64,000 nt of DNA from Haliotis asinina. Lineage: Eukaryota; Mollusca; Gastropoda; Lepetellida; Haliotidae. Positions 59,051-64,000 of this stretch are shown here, piece after piece (position 1 is the first letter of the stretch; each line of letters starts with the position of its first letter). Both the position numbers and the translations under genes were made by a program. The stretch is taken from positions 20,438,001 to 20,502,000 of the forward strand of contig NC_090291.1 of the NCBI RefSeq assembly GCF_037392515.1. Reading direction: 5' to 3'. The notes beneath the pieces were generated by a model, which saw nothing but the letters and a program-made list of their open reading frames with translations, was not told the DNA's origin and ran no database searches.

Positions 59051-60657
59051 CTTGTATGGCAGTTCCACGCGTCTTCAGTTAAGGTGATAAGTATCTATCT
59101 ACGCCGATCTAAAACGCTTTAACACCTGATTGTACATCAAAATTTGGACTCATTGTTACAAGATTTAGAGGCAGTAACTGACGCGTTCAAATTGACGTCA
59201 GAGATTTCTTTTTGGGTTGTCGGGACGGATCTGTTATTGTTATCCAGCTTTGTGTCGATACCCGCCCGGTGAAAGTCTGACCGCTGTGACGTGGGTCTGT
59301 CTGACCTGCGTGTCATAACCTGGAATTAGGTTGCTATGAAATTACATATACATGGTCGGTGACCCTTCTGAGGTGATTACAGCATTACGAGATTCATTAA
59401 ACCGTGTGCTGTACGTAGGACAACAGATTGCTGTGTGTAGTTGCTGCTTGTTTACTACGAATAAATATATGTATTGTTGTATCTTTCGAACAATGACCGA
59501 TAATCCATCTGCATAGTGAGCAAGTATTTGTAGTTAGGTATACGAACGATTTGTAAGAGTGATCTGTATAGTTTCTTCTTAAGTTCGACCTGTCTGTCGT
59601 AGGCGAGACCACTGACTTTCCTGTTAATCCATACTACAATGCTAAGGAGAAAAGAGGAGTTTCTATGGTAACAAGAAACACTAACGCCGTGTGTAACCAT
59701 GGCAATACTGCAACGTGCAAATGTCGATTCAGTGGATGTAGGTAGAAGTGTATGATATTCTTGCCAATTAGCTTTTTTGTCTTGGTTTTGGTTCCGTTTT
59801 GCTATTTAGAATCGGTAAATTCGCAACGTCCTGATGTCCGTTGCAGACGAACGCTTGGTTTCTGAATATAAATCATATTGATGACAAAAGCAAATAATCC
59901 CATTTAAATTGAAACGGAGCCCACTTGAGATGGGAGATTTAACCTAGACTTGCATCATACAGGGATTTAGCATTACAGAAGGGGGAAGGGGTAGGGGGAG
60001 ACAGTGGGGACAATACTGTGGTTCAGGGACTGAACGATATATCTGAACAAGGACTACCTCTGTTGTTGCCGCTGTTATTTGTGTGTATCAGTAAAGAATG
60101 CAAGAGTCACGATATGGCTGGAATATCGCACCATTAGCAGATGTCGTAATTACATGATCCTAATTAGAGCTTGCAGTAACCGTGGAGGCAGTCGCCATGG
60201 AGATGGAGACAAACCCATAAATAGGTTATCAGAGGCCACTACATGACAACAGTCTGCACTGCAGTGACATTAAGATGTCCACGCTATAACAACTATGTTA
60301 TGCACTAGAGAAACAAAAGTATATTATATCTTAATAAATCGTTAATGTTTGCTTTCCCATTTGCCAGAACGTTATCGGTATACACTGTGTTATCGGTATA
60401 TACTGTATGTACAATGTTTATACTCGTGTATAACTTTACTCCACATGACCAGTGACCATCCCTTGAACTACAACATTTGCCTGTGCTCAATTCAATTCAG
60501 TTCTTTTCTTTATTAACCTTAATTAAAACCATTCTGTATTTGTTCAACGCCTCGATTCTGGCGTGACATCCTGTGAACAGCGACCTGGGCTGTCCACCCG
60601 ATCCACAAGTCGACAGACGGGAACATCATTGGTTGCTGGGGGTCCTATGATCTAATC

Positions 60658-60900
60658 GGAATCCCCTTCAGCTGTATTCGGCTGTATCATGGCGTGTTTT
60701 TTTTTGTATTCGTGACTACTCTAGCTTTAAGGCCACAAAATACATGTTTGGCGGAATCTCCTTCAGCTGTATTCGGCTGTGTCATGGCTGTACTCTAGCT
60801 TTAAGGCCACAAAATACATGTTTGGCGGAATCCCCTTCAGCTGTATTCGGCTGTATCATGGCTGTGCTCTAGCTTTAAGGCCACAAAATACATGTTTGAC
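60658..60900. repeat. 74-bp tandem repeat, three copies
   Basis: Copies start at 60658, 60753 and 60827 with ggaatc.ccttcagctgta and end in aaatacatgtttg. The first copy carries an extra T-rich insert and is 95 bases; the others are 74. Confidence 0.92.
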
Positions 60901-61424
60901 TGAATGACGAGAGAAGCGAGACTGCCAGGGGAATGAGGACACGGCACTCAGGGGAAGCAACACACAACTACAGAGGACCGATACACAAAGCTTTCGTAGT
61001 GTTAGTTGTCGCAACTATACAGTTTATCATATTCATAAATACATTGTAGTGCTAAGAATCGGGCAATAGAAGGGTAAATGACGATCACGAACGTGTCACC
61101 AAAATCATCATCAGGGCGAATCTCACATCTGAACCCACGATCAGCGGTTCCATGCATTCAGAACAGGAAAGTGCGGTTTAGTTACACCACACGACCCATG
61201 TGTTCCTCGCAGACATTGAATCTCAATCCCGTCAGATGCCCGGGACCGCGCCTCACTAAGCATGCAAGGGCATGTATGTACAGCGGTCGCTGTAAAAGAT
61301 ATAGAACTATGTTAAACATACGTGGGTTACGAAAGTCATAACTCAGATCGCTTTATAGAACAGGGACCAATTCGATTAATAATGTATAGGTATCATGAAA
61401 ATATCACTGAGTGTAAACAAGTTA

Positions 61425-61582
61425 GTGAATGTGAGTTTAGTTTTATGCTGCTTTTAGCAATATTCCAGCAATATCACGGCGGAGGACACCAGCAATGGAC
61501 TTTGTACCCATGTGGGGAATCGAACACGAGTCTTCGGCGTGATGAGCGAATGCCTTAACCACTAAGCTGCCTCGCCGCCCAC
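61425..61582 (-). repeat. tRNA-derived SINE
   Basis: Read on the minus strand: head with A box gcttagtggttaaggc and B box gtgttcgattcccc, then a body ending in agcaatattccag-type core and ctaaactcac. The head is tRNA-like but shows no usable anticodon arm or paired acceptor stem, so this is not a functional tRNA gene. Confidence 0.75.
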
Positions 61583-61855
61583 ATTGCAAAGACACAACTG
61601 ACAACTATACAACGTACATTGTTAAACATTCCGACTGACAACCATGGACGACACCAGGTTGACCCAGGTATAACCTAGGTTCACCTATATGTTTGCACGA
61701 GCTAACTCTTTTACGTCACACTTGGCCTGCGGTGATTACTTTCTTTAACTACCTCCATCTAAGTTTATTAGTTTCGATTATTGATTCAGTAACGAAAATC
61801 GATTCAATCGATTTGATTTATCAGGTATTATACGAAAATGTGTATGCTGACATGC

Positions 61856-61970
61856 GTTAAGTCAGTCTAAGTAAACTTGTATTAGTCTCAATATTATTCG
61901 TTACACTACTCTACTGTGTAGCATAATAGGGAATAATACTGAGACTAATTTTACTTAGACTGGCGTTAAC
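61856..61970. repeat. 115-bp hairpin MITE-like element
   Basis: The left arm runs gttaagtcagtctaagtaaa and the right arm, on the other strand, gttaacgccagtctaagtaa. Both continue attagtctcartattatt. Arms are about 50 bases with a very short loop. Confidence 0.8.
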
Positions 61971-62940
61971 TGAAACTGAACTTTTTGACTTTGATATAAA
62001 TAGTCAACAAATAAAATGCACCTTGAGTGACGAGTTTCATCACTAATATTTGGACAAAACATACTAATCCACACATGTGTATGTATCGGTTACTTAAGAC
62101 TCCAATTTTGAGGTCTAAGTGCTATGTTTTCTCTGTAACCATAGCGCTACTTGCACGGAAGTATGAGTCAACTGCCACGAAGCTGGCTTAAACCTTGTCA
62201 CGATATGTCACGTTACGCGTCGATGATACAATGACTAAAATTATCCGTGAATGGAATTACCCACGCCTTGCAAAGATGACAATTCCGATTTTGGAACACA
62301 CCTGGCTCGAACACAGCATGTTTAACCTTTGACCCCGTCTACTGGTGATCTCACACTGTGCGAACCAGCAGGTGAGCTGACAGCGTCAGCGTCTCACTGC
62401 CTGGTATGTGCCGTATCTCTTATGGACGCTGTTCACATCGAGACTTGACACATTCTGCCATCGTTTGATGATTTTTGTGTTTTCTTGAAAATGTTATCAT
62501 TAGCTATTACAGCGCGTTTACTGTGAACAATATCACATGTAAACAGAATTTGAAGCTGTGAGGCTTACGTCATTCTGTTTTGAAGTAGGCTTCTCTAGGT
62601 GCAGAGAATGTCAATATTTACTTAGAAATAGACCTTTGTAGTGATGTTGATGTCATTCGTATTCTTGATCGAGACCAATATAAATGTTTTCAGCACACTA
62701 GTGACACAGTAGACATTGAGCGACTTGAAAGGTGACTATGTCAAGTAAGGATCTGCTTTACATGGAGCTATACCGAGTTGTCAGTGTGGGAAAAACTGAA
62801 TTCGTAAACGATAGGAGAGTAATCGATTTGAATGAGATGATATACGGATGTCAACATCTATATCACATGTTCATCATAATAAGTAAGCTGATATCCATAT
62901 GATATCAATACATCGAACGCATAATGGGCTCTTCGCGATG

Positions 62941-63003
62941 GTGAGTGAGTGAGTTTATATTTATCGTCACATCGGTAATATTTTATCTATATCGTGACGA
63001 GAT
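62941..63003 (+). repeat. Fragment of the gtgagtgag...gtcacatcggtaatat repeat
   Basis: Reads gtgagtgagtttatatttat, then cgtcacatcggtaatat and tatatcgtgacgag. Matches 57488-57552. Confidence 0.6.
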
Positions 63004-63265
63004 GAAGCCATAGTTTACATCCCTACATACATCTATGAAATATCTCCCTATGTGTGTCACTTCAAAGTGAAATTCCAAGATCTGTAATCACTTTAAAAAT
63101 CAAATAACGTTACAAACACAACAAAACATCTTCAAACACACTGCGGTGTCTTTTCATACACCATGTTTCAAAGGATCTTCTCATGATGTATGGTGGCAAT
63201 TGGGCAATCACTATGCCGTTGTGTTTGGTTGTTAATGACCAACTAATTCAACTATAGAGTGTTTG

Positions 63266-63302
63266 TGCGTGCGTGCGTGTGTGCGTGCGTGCGTGCGTGT
63301 GC
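63266..63302. repeat. (GTGC)n microsatellite
   Basis: Imperfect run of gtgc/gtgt tetramers. Confidence 0.92.
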
Positions 63303-63467
63303 TAACAATAATTTAATCAGCTGTTCGTAATATTCCAGCACCATAAAACCCGTGACAGTATGAAAATCTCGACTGGATGACGTGCAATCGCCCACAGGCC
63401 ACAGAGCCTGGCCACTTGACCGTCATCTGTTAACGTTAACTAGACGTTTGGGACACAGGAGAGTTAT

Positions 63468-63612
63468 TCCTCTGTCTGGGCGTCAGGCCGAAGACCCGGG
63501 TTCAGTTCCCCACATTGGTACACTGTATGAAGCAGGGTCCCGGTGTTCCTCGCCATAACATTTAAAAATTGTTGCTGAAACAACTTAGAGCCTCTACTCA
63601 CTCACTCACTTG
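63468..63612 (+). repeat. tRNA-derived SINE, 3' part of head and tail
   Basis: Contains ccgaagacccgggttcagtt (B box), then ccccacattggtacactgta and a tail ending ctcactcactcact. Same family as 61425-61582, opposite strand. Confidence 0.65.
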
Positions 63613-64000
63613 TTTGCCAATGTTTGATACTCCGATTTCAATCAGACTAAACCGAGTCACGTGTAAATTAACTACTCATACTCTGTCAGCATTGTGTTCA
63701 CCCGATCCTCATCTCATTCACGACCATGATCCGTGCAGGAAGACGTTGTATGTTACATTCCAAGAGATTTGATGACACAAACACAGACATAAATTAAACA
63801 CGTGCATATGTGCACTCATGCAAACAGATTCGTACAACATCAATACGTTGTGTTCGCAATAATACAAGCAGAAACTCCATTATTCAAGTTGTACAGATCT
63901 GAACACGTATAAGACTCACGCATTTTGTCAATAATTATAAAACTAGCCGAATATGGATATGTTTGTCGTCGACATGAATTTCTGGTCCGATAGAAAATGG
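63613..64000. other. Right end of window, nothing recognised
   Basis: AT-rich sequence with one 67-codon ORF that overlaps a SINE tail; no feature seen. Confidence 0.4.

Larger units (their letters stand above)
58572..63265. other. Right-hand region without a supported gene
   Basis: Only SINE pieces, a 74-bp tandem repeat and a hairpin element stand out, each listed separately. Short ORFs near 59.4-59.7 kb and 61.1 kb show no domain or splice context. Confidence 0.4.

Noticed and set aside
59397-59700. Minus-strand ORFs of 71-81 codons
   Set aside because: No domain, no splice evidence, neighbouring frames equally open.
61505-61582. tRNA gene on the minus strand
   Set aside because: A- and B-box-like motifs are present, but the stems do not pair and the sequence continues into a repeated body; it is a SINE head.

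Overview
The window looks like nuclear DNA of a gastropod mollusc, most likely an abalone (Haliotis). The basis is spliced animal genes with GT/AG introns, low GC, and many copies of a SINE-like repeat that I remember as typical of Haliotis. The genus is recalled, not searched.

Layout. 297-1983 is a 53-bp minisatellite. 4199-4583 (minus) is the first coding exon of a junctophilin; the rest of that gene is not visible. 9232-10367 (minus) is the last coding exon of a divergent Snail-like C2H2 zinc-finger gene. 16001-17425 (plus) is an intronless gene for an unrecognised acidic protein, with three CRE-like sites about 100 bp upstream. 17.8-23 kb holds transposon-derived repeats: a duplicated 1-kb block, TIR elements, a hairpin and SINEs.

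23704-54682 (minus) is a complete TONSL (Tonsoku-like) gene. I could place 25 coding exons whose GT/AG boundaries and phases all agree, giving 1,443 residues with TPRs, acidic linker, ankyrin repeats, ubiquitin-like domain and leucine-rich repeats. TONSL works with MMS22L in repair of stalled forks and reads newly made histone H4. Its introns are crowded with mobile DNA: one Tc1 element that looks whole, one broken Tc1, three fossils of tyrosine-recombinase (DIRS-like) retroelements and at least five SINE copies. Exon 20 begins inside a 45-bp minisatellite that repeats its own splice acceptor in frame.

55232-57010 (plus) is an intronless BBS10 gene, a chaperonin-like protein for BBSome assembly, head to head with TONSL across about 550 bp. 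The rest, to 64000, has no gene I can support beyond one weak ORF; it holds SINE pieces, a small tandem repeat and a hairpin element.

The genes do not form one pathway. The only clear functional link is the shared TONSL/BBS10 promoter region. The most interesting observations are the tandem splice acceptors of TONSL exon 20, the altered ATP-loop motif of BBS10, the apparently whole Tc1 copy, and the CRE cluster before the single-exon gene.
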